A stretch of DNA of 64,000 nucleotides from Kribbella pratensis (GTDB lineage: Bacteria; Actinomycetota; Actinomycetes; Propionibacteriales; Kribbellaceae), in the NCBI RefSeq assembly GCF_004365355.1, contig NZ_SODP01000002.1, positions 553,838 to 617,837 of the forward strand, in the 5' to 3' direction. The position numbers were made by a program, and so were the translations under genes. The notes beneath the pieces were generated by a model. The model searched no databases. It was given only the letters and a program-made list of their open reading frames with translations, and was not told the DNA's origin. The number at the start of each line of letters is the position of its first letter. The first letter of the stretch is position 1. Below are positions 54,391 to 63,615 of this stretch, piece after piece.

Positions 54391-54510
54391 CCCCCTCCCG
54401 TCTGGTGGGTATACCCACCAGAGCGTGGGTTGGCCAACCGGATTCCGGTTGGCCAACCCACAGGGCGGTGGGTGTACCCACCAGACGCGAGGGGGGTCAG
54501 TGGGACGGGG
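54376..54510. repeat. 135-bp nested palindrome over two convergent gene ends
   Basis: Arms 54376-54442 and 54444-54510 are inverted copies with about eight mismatches and two one-base gaps. The central part (54425-54442 against 54444-54461) is a perfect 18-bp stem with a single base between the arms. Inside the left arm CTGGTGGGTATACCCACCAG (54402-54421) is itself a perfect palindrome, and TTGGCCAA occurs in each arm. The arms include the stop codons and last codons of both convergent genes. Confidence 0.93.
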
Positions 54511-55456
54511 CTTCGGGGACGGCGGGGCGTTCGTCGGGGACGTGGTTCTCGACGTAGACGTCGGGCTCGAGGTAGATGTGCTGGCTCATCGGCTCGGCCG
54601 CGCGGATGGCGCGTTCGGCCGCGTCGATGGTCTCGGCGACGACGGCCGCATCGGTGGTCGGCTCGACACCGACCTTGGCTGCGACGAGCACCTCCTCCGG
54701 ACCGAGGTGCAGAGTCTTGATGTGGATCAGGCGCTGGACACCGGGCGTGTTCTCGATAGCGGCCACGATGCGGTCCTGGGACTCGCGGGTCGCGGACTCG
54801 CCGAGCAGCAGCGACTTCATCTCGATCGCCAGGAAGATCGCCACGCAGACCAGCAGCGCGCCGATCGCCATCGACCCCAGACCGTCGAACACACCGTTGC
54901 CGGTGGCAAGCGTCAGCACGACGCCGATCAGCGCCAGCACCAGACCGGTGAGCGCGGCGAAGTCCTCCAGCAGGATGACGGGCAGCTCCGGGGCGCGGGC
55001 GTTGCGGACGAAACGGACCCAGGGCACGTGTCCGCGGATCTTGTTCGCCTCGTGGATCGCGGTCCGGAACGAGAAGCCCTCCATCAGGATCGCGAGCACC
55101 AGCACCGCGACCGGAACCCACTTCCAGTTGTCGATCCCGTGCGGGTCGTGCACCTTGTGATAGCCCTCGTACAGCGCGAACAGACCGCCGACGCTGAACA
55201 GCACGATCGACACGATGAACGAGTAGACATACCGCTCCCGGCCGAACCCGAACTGGTGCAGCTCGTCCGCGGACCGCTTGGCCCGCTGGCTGCCGACCAG
55301 CAACAGCACCTGGTTGCCCGCGTCGGCGAGCGAGTGGATCGCCTCGGCCAGCATCGACGCCGACTGGGTCAGTGCCCAGGCGGCGAACTTGGTGACCGCG
55401 ATCCCGGTGTTCGCCAGCAAAGCCGCAATAACGGCCTTGTTTCCGCCACCAGCCAT
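54497..55456 (-). CDS. Cation diffusion facilitator family transporter
   Basis: The protein has 319 residues and six membrane helices followed by a cytoplasmic domain from about 215. The metal site residues are visible in H-S-L-A-D-A-G-N (helix 2) and L-L-E-D-F-A-A (helix 5). Such proteins export zinc, iron or manganese in exchange for protons. Its metal is not clear. It lies 25 bp downstream of manA in the same direction, as in Streptomyces. Confidence 0.9.
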   Translation of the reverse strand: MAGGGNKAVIAALLANTGIAVTKFAAWALTQSASMLAEAIHSLADAGNQVLLLVGSQRAKRSADELHQFGFGRERYVYSFIVSIVLFSVGGLFALYEGYHKVHDPHGIDNWKWVPVAVLVLAILMEGFSFRTAIHEANKIRGHVPWVRFVRNARAPELPVILLEDFAALTGLVLALIGVVLTLATGNGVFDGLGSMAIGALLVCVAIFLAIEMKSLLLGESATRESQDRIVAAIENTPGVQRLIHIKTLHLGPEEVLVAAKVGVEPTTDAAVVAETIDAAERAIRAAEPMSQHIYLEPDVYVENHVPDERPAVPEAPSH

Positions 55457-55481
55457 GGTTGTTCAGGTCCTCCGTCAGGGA

Positions 55482-56636
55482 TCAGCGTGCGGACACGACG
55501 AACGCCGTGCCGGAACCACGCAAGATACAGGGTCCTTCGGGTCCCGCGGCGAACGCGGACTGGCCTGTGGACAACGTCACCGAAGACTCTTTGCCCGCAG
55601 CATCGATCGTGCCCGCGACACAGCAGATGATCCGCGGTCCGACTCCGTCGACGGTCCGCTCGCTACCGTCCAGATCGACCCGCTGGATGGCGAAGTACGG
55701 GCAGCCGGTCTCGTAGATACCCTCGTCATCGGCCGTCAGCACCGGGTCCTCGAGCGGCTCGAAGTCGACCACCGAGACCAGCTCCGGTACGTCGATGTGC
55801 TTGTGCGTCAGGCCACCACGCAACACGTTGTCGGAGTTCGCCATCACCTCGAACCCGAGGCCGTGCAAGTACGCGTGCACGTTCCCCGCCGGCAGGTACA
55901 CCGCGTCGAACCGCTCCAGTCGGACGCGGTTCAGCAGCAATGCCGCGAGTACGCCGGGATCGTCCGGGAAGTCGGCACACAACTTCGACAGCGTCTCGCG
56001 CTCCAGCTCGAACGCGTCCCCGACGTACTGCACTACGGCCTCGCCGAGCGCGCCGACCAGCGGACGGATCGCGTCCCGGTCGGCACTCATGAATTCGGTG
56101 AACGCCTCGCGGAGCTTCCCGTCGCGCAGCCGGTCCGTGAGCTCACCGAACCCGGTCGGCGCCAGCGCCTCGAGCAGAGCGATCGTCCGGTCCAGCGGAC
56201 GGAAGCCCACCAGCGCGTCGAACGGCCCGAGCGCGATCAGGATCTCCGGCTTCGGCCAGGCGTCCTTGTAGTTCCGGTCCGCGGCATCGCGGGGAATCCC
56301 GGCCGCCTCGTCCCGCTCGTACCCGTCGATCGCCTGGTCCCGGGAGGGATGCGCCTGGATCGACAACGGCTGCCCCGCCGCCAGCAGCTTGGCCAGGAAC
56401 GGGAACCGGCCCTCGAACCGCTCGGCCGTCTCCTCGCCCAGCACCGCGGCCGGGTCGTCCGACACCACGTCGTACAGGGTGTCGCCGTTCGGCAGCACCG
56501 ACGGCGCGGACTCGTGCGCGCCCATCCACATCTCGGCCTGCGGGGTCCCGTCCGGCTCCACGCCGAGCAACTCGGGGATCGCGGTCAGCGAGCCCCAGGC
56601 GTAGTCCCGGATGGTGTTCTGCAGCCGCACTACCAC
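55482..56636 (-). CDS. manA: Mannose-6-phosphate isomerase, class I
   Basis: The protein has 384 residues. It interconverts fructose-6-phosphate and mannose-6-phosphate. Zinc-site motifs Q-A-H-P-S near 95, K-P-E near 129 and G-N-V-H-A-Y-L-H near 252 are present. Start codons GTG 56636 and GTG 56630 are both possible; the first overlaps the stop of the preceding SIS gene. It forms a mannose operon with the SIS, Trm112-like and manB genes. Confidence 0.95.
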   Translation of the reverse strand: MVVRLQNTIRDYAWGSLTAIPELLGVEPDGTPQAEMWMGAHESAPSVLPNGDTLYDVVSDDPAAVLGEETAERFEGRFPFLAKLLAAGQPLSIQAHPSRDQAIDGYERDEAAGIPRDAADRNYKDAWPKPEILIALGPFDALVGFRPLDRTIALLEALAPTGFGELTDRLRDGKLREAFTEFMSADRDAIRPLVGALGEAVVQYVGDAFELERETLSKLCADFPDDPGVLAALLLNRVRLERFDAVYLPAGNVHAYLHGLGFEVMANSDNVLRGGLTHKHIDVPELVSVVDFEPLEDPVLTADDEGIYETGCPYFAIQRVDLDGSERTVDGVGPRIICCVAGTIDAAGKESSVTLSTGQSAFAAGPEGPCILRGSGTAFVVSAR

Positions 56637-57706
56637 GCCAGGTCCTCCGAAGGGTTCCCCGACCCGGCCGGGTCGTCCACGGTCGCCATACCGTGCCGGC
56701 CGAGGCCGATCCCGAGGTACGCCGCGGCGTACCGGCCCTGCTGGGTCAGAGCGGCGTACCGGGCGACATCTGTGCCGTTGGCCTGCGTGATCGTGTGCAC
56801 GCGAACGTCGTGTGCCTCCGCCTTGGACTCCAGCTTGCGGCGGTGCTCGGCGACACCGGCCTCCTCGATACCGTCGTCGAGGATGATCAGCGCCGGCCGG
56901 AGCTCGGCCGGCTTGTCGAACGGGTCCGCGAACAGGTCCCGCGGCGGCTGATTGAGCACCGGCAGGAGATGACCCGCATCAGCAGCCAGCGCCGGCCGGC
57001 CACTGGCCAGCCGCAGCGCCTCGACCACGCGGCGGGCAGCACGCGCAGCCAGCACCGAGCCACCCCAGACCAGCGGCAACGCGTCCGCCAGCACCAGAGC
57101 GAGATCCTTCGCCGGGTTGGATGCCACGTCGTTGTTTGGCGAGCACTCGATCGCTACATCGTCGAGCAGCGCCGCCACGGCCTTGTGGTCCACCTCCGGC
57201 CCCAGCTCCATCTGGTGCAGCGCCTGCAGTACGGCGACGGCAGCAGCCAGCTGGTCGTCCGACTGGGACGGCAGCCGGATCGCGTGCCGGAGTCCGGCGG
57301 ACGCGATCGCCACCGGGGAGTCCTCCGGCGCAGCCACCATCAGCCCGCAACCCCGGCGTACCGCTTCGCCGGCGGCCGACACCGCGTCGAGGTCCTCGGC
57401 GGCACCGCCCAGCACGACCACCAGGTCCAACGGACCGGCCCAACCCGGCAGCCCCGGACCAGGCCACGCCAGGAAGGGCACCGGGCAGACCGGCTCGAGC
57501 ACAGCCCGCACCAGCCGCGCGTCGCGGCCGGCCGCTACCACGGCCCGCGGCCGGAAGCCGTCGGACTGGAGCGCGGACAGCACGTCGGAGGACGCCTCCA
57601 GCTCGGCCCGGATCCGGGCCCCGGCCATCGCCAGCCGGCGGAGCAGGTGGTCTGCCGCCTCGAGGGCGGCCGGGTCGTCCAGTCGGGTGTCGTCGAAGAC
57701 GCTCAT
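56630..57706 (-). CDS. SIS domain protein, Rv3256c/TobH type
   Basis: The protein has 358 residues. It resembles the bacterial phosphoglucose/phosphomannose isomerase-like SIS fold, with V-V-A-A-G-R-D near residue 55, L-V-V-V-L-G-G-A near 95 and a helical C-terminal half. It lies between manA and the Trm112-like gene, the same order as in Mycobacterium and Streptomyces. A role in sugar phosphate metabolism is likely from context, but activity is unproven. Confidence 0.87.
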   Translation of the reverse strand: MSVFDDTRLDDPAALEAADHLLRRLAMAGARIRAELEASSDVLSALQSDGFRPRAVVAAGRDARLVRAVLEPVCPVPFLAWPGPGLPGWAGPLDLVVVLGGAAEDLDAVSAAGEAVRRGCGLMVAAPEDSPVAIASAGLRHAIRLPSQSDDQLAAAVAVLQALHQMELGPEVDHKAVAALLDDVAIECSPNNDVASNPAKDLALVLADALPLVWGGSVLAARAARRVVEALRLASGRPALAADAGHLLPVLNQPPRDLFADPFDKPAELRPALIILDDGIEEAGVAEHRRKLESKAEAHDVRVHTITQANGTDVARYAALTQQGRYAAAYLGIGLGRHGMATVDDPAGSGNPSEDLAW

Positions 57707-57716
57707 CAGCTTCCCG

Positions 57717-57920
57717 TCAGCTCTCTGTCGCGGCGGTTTCCCTGGTGTCCCGGGCTTCGTCGATCAGCAGCACCGGGATGTCGTCACGCACCGGGTAGGC
57801 CAGCGCGCACGACGCGTTCGTGCAGACGAGCTCGTTGGCCTCGTCGTCCACGCGGAACTCCGAGCGGCACTTCGGGCAGACCAGGATGCTCAGCAGGTCC
57901 GGGTCCAGATTGACTGCCAT
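57717..57920 (-). CDS. Trm112 family zinc-ribbon protein
   Basis: The protein has 67 residues. Cysteines at 15, 18, 33 and 38 form a zinc ribbon of the Trm112/YcaR type (L-V-C-P-K-C, later N-A-S-C-A-L-A-Y-P-V). Such small proteins stabilise partner enzymes. The start abuts the manB stop with no base between, and the SIS gene follows after 10 bp. Confidence 0.92.
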   Translation of the reverse strand: MAVNLDPDLLSILVCPKCRSEFRVDDEANELVCTNASCALAYPVRDDIPVLLIDEARDTRETAATES

Positions 57921-59306
57921 TCAGTTCTCCTCCACCGATGCGCCGGTGATCAGGGCCAGTACTTCGTCACGGACACGTTCCATCTCGGACCGGTCCGAGG
58001 CCTCGACGTTCAGCCGCAGCAACGGTTCCGTGTTCGACGCACGGACGTTGAACCACCACTGTCCCGCCGACACGGTCAACCCGTCCAGATGGTCGACGGT
58101 CACGCCGTCGAGGCCAGAATACGTATCTTCGATCGCCGCGACCGTCGCCGCCGCGTCCGCGACCTTGTTGTTGATCTCGCCGGACGCGACGTACCGCTCG
58201 TACTCCGCGAACAGCTCGCTGGCCGGCTTGTCCTGCTCCCCCAGCGCGGCCAGCACGTGCAGCGCGGCCAGCATGCCGGTGTCGGCCCGCCAGAAGTCGC
58301 GGAAGTAGTAGTGCGCGGAGTGCTCGCCGCCGAACACCGCGTCGGTCTCGGCCATCTTCTGCTTGATGTTCGAATGCCCGACCCGGGTCCGGACCGGAAC
58401 GCCGCCGTGCTCGGCGATCAGCTCCGGAACGGCCCTGGAGGTGATCAGGTTGTGCAGGATCGTCGAGCCCGGGTGCTTGGCCAGCTCCCGGACGGCGACC
58501 GCGCCGGTGATCGCGCTGGGCGAGATCGGGTCGCCCTTCTCGTCGACCACGAAGCAGCGGTCGGCGTCGCCGTCGAACGCGAGCCCGAGGTCGGCGCCCG
58601 TCTCACGGACCTTGGCCTGCAGGTCGACCAGGTTCTTCGGGTCGAGCGGGTTCGCCTCGTGGTTCGGGAAGTTGCCGTCGAGCTCGAAGTACAGCGGGAT
58701 GATCGTCACCGGCCCCTTGGCGAACACCGCCGGCACGGTGTGGCCGCCCATGCCGTTGCCCGCGTCGACGACCACGGTCAGCGGGCGGATGCCGCTCAGG
58801 TCGACCAGGTCGTGCAGGTGATCGGCGTACGCCGTCAGCAGGTCCTTGTGCGTGACATGTCCCGCTGCGGGGGCCGTCGCCGGGCCCTCGGTCAGGGCCT
58901 TCGCGACCAGGTCGGCGATGTCGCGCAGACCCGAGTCGGCGCCGACCGGAGCGGCGCCCGCGCGGCACATCTTGATGCCGTTGTACTTCGCCGGGTTGTG
59001 GCTCGCCGTGAACATCGCCCCGGGCAGGTCGAGCCGGCCGGACGCGAAGTACAGCTGGTCGGTGGAGGCCAGGCCGATGTCGATCACATCCGCGCCGGTG
59101 CTGGTCACCCCCTCGGCGAATGCCGCCGCCAGGGCCGGGCTGGACGGTCGCATGTCGTACCCGATCACGACCGCCCCCGGACCCGCGAGGACGTCCAGGA
59201 CCTCGACGAACGCGGCGCCGGTCGCCCGGGCCACCGCTTCGTCCAACTGGTCCGGGACGACCCCACGCACGTCGTACGCCTTGAAGATCGCCGCAACGTC
59301 AGCCAT
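57921..59306 (-). CDS. manB: Phosphomannomutase/phosphoglucomutase
   Basis: The protein has 461 residues. The phosphoserine is Ser102 in T-A-S-H-N-P, the metal loop D-G-D-A-D-R lies near 245 and the C-terminal phosphate-binding R-x-S-N-T-E-P near 425. It interconverts mannose-6-phosphate and mannose-1-phosphate (and possibly the glucose forms) for GDP-mannose and glycan synthesis. If the GH130 enzyme at 8.8-9.9 kb yields mannose-1-phosphate, this enzyme would link it to central metabolism; that is inference. Confidence 0.95.
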   Translation of the reverse strand: MADVAAIFKAYDVRGVVPDQLDEAVARATGAAFVEVLDVLAGPGAVVIGYDMRPSSPALAAAFAEGVTSTGADVIDIGLASTDQLYFASGRLDLPGAMFTASHNPAKYNGIKMCRAGAAPVGADSGLRDIADLVAKALTEGPATAPAAGHVTHKDLLTAYADHLHDLVDLSGIRPLTVVVDAGNGMGGHTVPAVFAKGPVTIIPLYFELDGNFPNHEANPLDPKNLVDLQAKVRETGADLGLAFDGDADRCFVVDEKGDPISPSAITGAVAVRELAKHPGSTILHNLITSRAVPELIAEHGGVPVRTRVGHSNIKQKMAETDAVFGGEHSAHYYFRDFWRADTGMLAALHVLAALGEQDKPASELFAEYERYVASGEINNKVADAAATVAAIEDTYSGLDGVTVDHLDGLTVSAGQWWFNVRASNTEPLLRLNVEASDRSEMERVRDEVLALITGASVEEN

Positions 59307-59343
59307 GCGTGGACCCTATCCGGCCCACACACGAACCTGCATT

Positions 59344-60099
59344 TCAGGCCTTCTCGAACCAGCCGATGTCCTTGCGGTGGTGCACCGTCGGCAGCTGGCG
59401 CGGAACGACCGGGGCCGCCCACCTGGCCGCGTTGGCGAGGATCTGCTGGACCTCGTCCTGGTGGTACGTCGGGTACTCCTGGTCACCGGGACGGAAGTAG
59501 AACACCCGGCCCTGGCCGCGCCGGTAGCAGCAGCCGGAGCGGAACACCTCACCGCCGGTGAACGAGCTGACGAAGACCAGCTCGTCCGGCTGCGGGATGT
59601 CGAACAGCTCGCCGTACATCTCCTCGCGCTCGATCACCAGCGGGTGCGGGATGCCCTGCGCGATCGGGTGGCCGGCCGCGACCGTCCAGATCAGCTCGCG
59701 GTCGTTCTCGGCGCGCCAGTCGAGCGAGCACGTCGTACCCATCAGCTTGATGAAGATCTTGCTGAAGTGCGCGGAGTGCAGCGCGATCAGGCCCATGCCG
59801 GACAGCACGTGCTGCTGGACCCGCTCGACGATCGCGTCGTCGACGTCGCCGTGCGCGGCGTGCCCCCACCAGGTGAGTACGTCGGTGTCCGCGAGCACCT
59901 CCTCGGTCAGACCGTGCTCCGGATCCTGCAGCGTTGCGGTCCGTACGACGACGTCCGCGCCCAGCTTGGCGCGCAGCGCGGCCGCGATGGTGCCGTGCAT
60001 GGTGTCGGGGTAGACCTTGCGTACCGACTCGTCGCGACTCTCGTGGACGTTCTCGCCCCAGACGGTGACGCGGATCGGACCTTGAGCTGTCCTAGTCAT
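59344..60099 (-). CDS. ThuA family protein (trehalose-utilisation type)
   Basis: The protein has 251 residues from ATG 60099. The class I glutamine-amidotransferase-like ThuA fold is seen (V-L-T-W-W-G-H-A-A-H-G, L-I-A-L-H-S-A-H-F). ThuA with a Gfo/Idh/MocA dehydrogenase acts in disaccharide oxidation in Rhizobium (ThuAB). The start lies eight bases inside the end of the dehydrogenase gene. It lies between manB and the Rv3259-type gene, where Mycobacterium has no such genes. Confidence 0.9.
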   Translation of the reverse strand: MTRTAQGPIRVTVWGENVHESRDESVRKVYPDTMHGTIAAALRAKLGADVVVRTATLQDPEHGLTEEVLADTDVLTWWGHAAHGDVDDAIVERVQQHVLSGMGLIALHSAHFSKIFIKLMGTTCSLDWRAENDRELIWTVAAGHPIAQGIPHPLVIEREEMYGELFDIPQPDELVFVSSFTGGEVFRSGCCYRRGQGRVFYFRPGDQEYPTYHQDEVQQILANAARWAAPVVPRQLPTVHHRKDIGWFEKA

Positions 60100-61180
60100 G
60101 CAGCACAACCTCTCGTCCCGCCTTCGCCGAGGCGTAGCAGGCGTCGATGACCTCGGTCCGCAGCAGCGCTTCGGACCCGTTCTGCCCTTCCCACTCGCCG
60201 GACTTCACGATCCGGACGAACTCCCGCACCACGCCGCGGTGACCGAGCCCCGCGCCGGTCGCGGGCTTCACCTCGGCGGCGACGCCGGCGACATCGGTGA
60301 AGATCCGCAGCGTGTCCTCGGTGGTGTAGTTCTGCACCTCGATCTTGGCGCCGCCCTCGGTGCCGAACAGCTCGATGCCGAAGTTGTCCCCCGGCGCCCG
60401 GTACGTCGCCCAGCTGGTCTCGAGCTGCAGCGCTCCGCCGCCCTGCAGCCGCAGGTACGCCGTGGCCAGGTCCTCGACCTCGAACTTCGAGCCGAGCGTG
60501 TCCACGGTCGGGCGATCCGGCGTACTCGAACTGCCGCGGCCGCGCGGCCCCAGCTCCGCGAACGTGTTCGCCGAGACCGTCGTCACCTGCGGCTCGCCGA
60601 GCAGGTGCAGCGCCATGTCGAGGATGTGCACGCCGAGGTCGATCAGCGGACCGCCGCCGGACAGCTCCCGGTTGGTGAACCAGCCACCCATCCCGGGGAT
60701 GCCGTTGCGGCGCATCCAGTGCGCTTTCGCGTAGTAGATCCGGCCGAGCTGACCCTCGTCGATCTGATGCTTGAGCGCGATGACGTCACCGCGCTCGCGG
60801 TGGTTGAACACCACCTTCAGCACCCGGCCGGCCGCCTTGGACGCCTCGACCATCGCCGTACCCTCGGCGACGGTCCGCGCCAGCGGCTTCTCGGACAGCA
60901 CGTGCAGGCCCTTCTCCAGCGCCTTGAGCGCGATCGGGGCGTGCAGCTGCGTCGGCGTACCGATGCTGACTGCCTCCAGGCCCTCGGTCTCGAGCAGGTC
61001 CTCCCACTTCTCGTAGAGATGCGGTACGCCGTGCTTCTCGCCCAGGCTGGTCAGGATGTCCTTCTCCAGGCCCGCCAGCGCGACCACCTCGACGTCGGGC
61101 AGCTCGGAGAACGCCTCCAGCGCCGTCCGCCCGGCGAAACCCAGCCCGACAACTCCGACCCGCAGTCTTTGATCGTTCAC
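60092..61180 (-). CDS. Gfo/Idh/MocA family oxidoreductase
   Basis: The protein has 362 residues from GTG 61180. The Rossmann motif G-V-V-G-L-G-F-A-G is at about 8-16, and E-K-P-L-A near 98 is the family signature with its catalytic lysine. G-V-H-I-L-D-M-A-L-H follows near 185. It would oxidise a sugar or inositol hydroxyl with NAD(P). Coupling to ThuA suggests a two-subunit or two-step sugar oxidation. Confidence 0.92.
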   Translation of the reverse strand: MNDQRLRVGVVGLGFAGRTALEAFSELPDVEVVALAGLEKDILTSLGEKHGVPHLYEKWEDLLETEGLEAVSIGTPTQLHAPIALKALEKGLHVLSEKPLARTVAEGTAMVEASKAAGRVLKVVFNHRERGDVIALKHQIDEGQLGRIYYAKAHWMRRNGIPGMGGWFTNRELSGGGPLIDLGVHILDMALHLLGEPQVTTVSANTFAELGPRGRGSSSTPDRPTVDTLGSKFEVEDLATAYLRLQGGGALQLETSWATYRAPGDNFGIELFGTEGGAKIEVQNYTTEDTLRIFTDVAGVAAEVKPATGAGLGHRGVVREFVRIVKSGEWEGQNGSEALLRTEVIDACYASAKAGREVVLHD

Positions 61181-61270
61181 ACCTACGATCCTCTCCCGAT
61201 GACAACGTTGGACACAAACCCCTTCCCACACTACGGAACACAATCGAACAGGGGTGGGAGAGGGGGCGTG

Positions 61271-61717
61271 TCAGTCGTCGTCGGCGTCGAAGTCGGGGTC
61301 GATCTGCTCCGGGGAGAGGGCCAGGACGTCGGCCAGTTCCAGCACGAGGGCGCTGCGGACCAGCCAGGACAGGCCGGCGCCGGAGCGTTCGGCGCGGAGC
61401 TCGATCGGGCGGCGGAAGACGACGATCCGGTACGGCTCGTGCGAGGTGCCGCCGGTGGCGTGGGTGAGCGGGATCTCGGTGGCGTCCAGGTCGAGGTTCG
61501 GCACGTCCTCGATCGCGAACTCGACCCGCGCGACGACCTGCGGCAGCCGCTTCTCGAGCCGGGTCACCTCGATCGCGACCACCTCGTCGAACTGGGCGGC
61601 GGCGGACCGCTGCAACGGCAGACCGCGCGGCGCGAACTTGCTCGGCCGGCTGATCGGGCCGAGCATGCCGCGGCCGTGGCGGTCGATGTGCCTGCGATGA
61701 CGGCGAGCCTCGGTCAC
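61271..61717 (-). CDS. Rv3259-type protein related to zincin-like metallopeptidases
   Basis: The protein has 148 residues from GTG 61717. It matches the Rv3259 family in its R-R-H-R-R-H start, I-V-V-F-R-R-P-I-E-L-R segment and acidic ending. Relatives have a histidine-bearing helix (such as L-L-H-E-I) near the C-terminus. Here the equivalent reads V-R-S-A-L-V-L-E-L with no histidine, so metallopeptidase activity is doubtful. It is divergent from the DUF3499 gene by 31 bp. Confidence 0.85.
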   Translation of the reverse strand: MTEARRHRRHIDRHGRGMLGPISRPSKFAPRGLPLQRSAAAQFDEVVAIEVTRLEKRLPQVVARVEFAIEDVPNLDLDATEIPLTHATGGTSHEPYRIVVFRRPIELRAERSGAGLSWLVRSALVLELADVLALSPEQIDPDFDADDD

Positions 61718-61748
61718 GCGCTCAGCCTAGTGGGGGTAACGTCTGTGC

Positions 61749-62132
61749 GTGAGCATCGCCAGGATCTGTTCGCGCGCCGGATGTCAGAAGCCTGCCGTAT
61801 CGACGCTCACCTACGTCTATGCCGACTCGACCTGTGTCCTCGGTCCACTCGCGACGTACGCCGAGCCGCACTGCTACGACCTGTGCGCCGACCACGCCGA
61901 CCGGCTGACCGCTCCGAACGGCTGGGAAGTCATCCGGCTCGCTCCGGACCCCGCAGCGGCCGGTCCGTCCTCCGACGACCTCGAAGCCCTGGCAAACGCA
62001 GTCCGCGAAGCAGCGCGCCCGTTGCCGCGCCGTGAGCCCGGAGCGGGTGCTCCGGGGGCTCCTGTCGAGATCGCTCGCCGTCGCCACCTGCGGATGCTCC
62101 AGGACCCCGGCGCCAACACCTCCGAAGGCTGA
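61749..62132 (+). CDS. DUF3499 family protein (Rv3258c type)
   Basis: The protein has 127 residues from GTG 61749. Cysteines in C-S-R-A-G-C and H-C-Y-D-L-C-A-D-H suggest a zinc-binding fold. It lies at the conserved place between the Rv3259-type and DUF5719 genes. Function unknown. Its stop is one base from the convergent DUF5719 stop. Confidence 0.9.
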   Translation: MSIARICSRAGCQKPAVSTLTYVYADSTCVLGPLATYAEPHCYDLCADHADRLTAPNGWEVIRLAPDPAAAGPSSDDLEALANAVREAARPLPRREPGAGAPGAPVEIARRRHLRMLQDPGANTSEG

Positions 62133-62133
62133 G

Positions 62134-63615
62134 CTACCGCAGAGCGGCGCTCACGTCCGGCTGGGCACCCAGCTGCGCACGGAACACCAGCGACGTGGTC
62201 AACGGCCACGCAGCCACCTGCGCCACGTCGTCCTTGGCAGGCTTCGCCGCCGGCATCAGCGTGACGCCGGCGACAACGGTCCCGCGCGTCTGCTGCACCA
62301 TCAGGTACGTCGGTCGCGGCTGCGCCGGGAGCGAGACCTGCGACGTCGCACCACCGACCACGTCGAGCGCACGCGTGATCAACGCCCGCCCGGCCAGGTC
62401 GCGCAGCTCGAACTTGACGCTGCCGGTCTTCCCGGGCGCGGTCACCTGCAGCACGACCGGCTGCTTGTGCGCCGGCAGGACCAGGTACGCCGGGCCGGTC
62501 AGCGCATCAGCCGACCCGATCGACGCGAACTCGGACCGGGCCGCGTCCGTCATCCGCATCGACGCGGTCACGGGCTGATCCGAGGTCAGAGTGATCGCAC
62601 TGGGATCACCGTGCAGCACCGGGTCGAGCATGATCGTCTTCACCGAGCCGGCCGCGACCGGCACAGTCTCGTAACCAGCCGGTTTGAACGACCCGTTCGG
62701 CCCGTTGATCGTGAGGCTCACGCTCGCTTGCAGGTCCGACGGGTTCGCGATCGACAGGATCCGCAGTCCACCACCCGGCGCAGCCGCGGGGACGAAGACC
62801 TTGGTGGCAGGCGCCGCCGAGGTGTTCAGCCAGTCCACTCCAGCAGGCACGCTGTTGCCGGTGGACGCGTTGGAGCGCACAGCGGCCGCCACGCGACCAC
62901 CGGTCGACTCCACGTGCATGGCGATGTCCCGCAAGTTCGGAGCAACCTGCTTGAGGAACAGAAAGGCCGTGCCACGGGCCGGTACGACGATGCCTCGTGC
63001 GGCGGGCAGGTCCTGCTGACCGGTCCGCGCGTACACGGTGACGTTCACCTCGGCGTTGATGCTGTCCAGGTTCGTGAGAACCAGTACGTCGCGCCGATCA
63101 CTCGCACCGGATGCGCCGACGAACCAGAAGTCCGATCCGGGCTGCTGGCACGGCACGCTCGCCATACCGGAGTTCACACCCTCCTCAGCGGTCGTCGTAC
63201 TCGTGCCGACTGTCCCGGCGGCGAGTGGTCCGGTGCCTTCGATGGACAGCGGCTCCGGCTTCACGACCACTGGGCTCGAACCGATGAAGCCACGCTTCAG
63301 GATCGAACCGACCGGATTGGACGTGGCCGGCAGTGGAGCGATCGTCAGGGGCTGGGCACTCCCCGTTGCTGTCGGCGTACCTTCGGGCAGTGTCGGCGAC
63401 ACTCCGTTCACCACGCTGGCCAGCTTGCCGCCGGCTGCGAGCACCGGGCACGACAGCGCCGTACGGTTCACCACTGTGCGAGCCGGCTCGGTCGCGGCTG
63501 CAGGGCTCGTGTCGGGTTTCTTCGGATGCGTGACGACGCCGAGCCCGGCCAGCACAGCCATGGCAGCGATGACGGCCCCGAGCCGGAGACGCGGGTCGGA
63601 CAACAACGGGCTCAC
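62134..63615 (-). CDS. DUF5719 family secreted or membrane-anchored protein
   Basis: The protein has 493 residues from GTG 63615, preceded by GGAGGG. One helix at about 13-30 anchors or exports it. The rest is a chain of beta-rich repeats with alternating hydrophobic residues, typical of DUF5719. It overlaps the upstream gene in GTGA. In Streptomyces the same protein lies beside a glycosyltransferase and WhiB genes, suggesting an envelope polysaccharide role, which is inference. Confidence 0.88.
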   Translation of the reverse strand: MSPLLSDPRLRLGAVIAAMAVLAGLGVVTHPKKPDTSPAAATEPARTVVNRTALSCPVLAAGGKLASVVNGVSPTLPEGTPTATGSAQPLTIAPLPATSNPVGSILKRGFIGSSPVVVKPEPLSIEGTGPLAAGTVGTSTTTAEEGVNSGMASVPCQQPGSDFWFVGASGASDRRDVLVLTNLDSINAEVNVTVYARTGQQDLPAARGIVVPARGTAFLFLKQVAPNLRDIAMHVESTGGRVAAAVRSNASTGNSVPAGVDWLNTSAAPATKVFVPAAAPGGGLRILSIANPSDLQASVSLTINGPNGSFKPAGYETVPVAAGSVKTIMLDPVLHGDPSAITLTSDQPVTASMRMTDAARSEFASIGSADALTGPAYLVLPAHKQPVVLQVTAPGKTGSVKFELRDLAGRALITRALDVVGGATSQVSLPAQPRPTYLMVQQTRGTVVAGVTLMPAAKPAKDDVAQVAAWPLTTSLVFRAQLGAQPDVSAALR

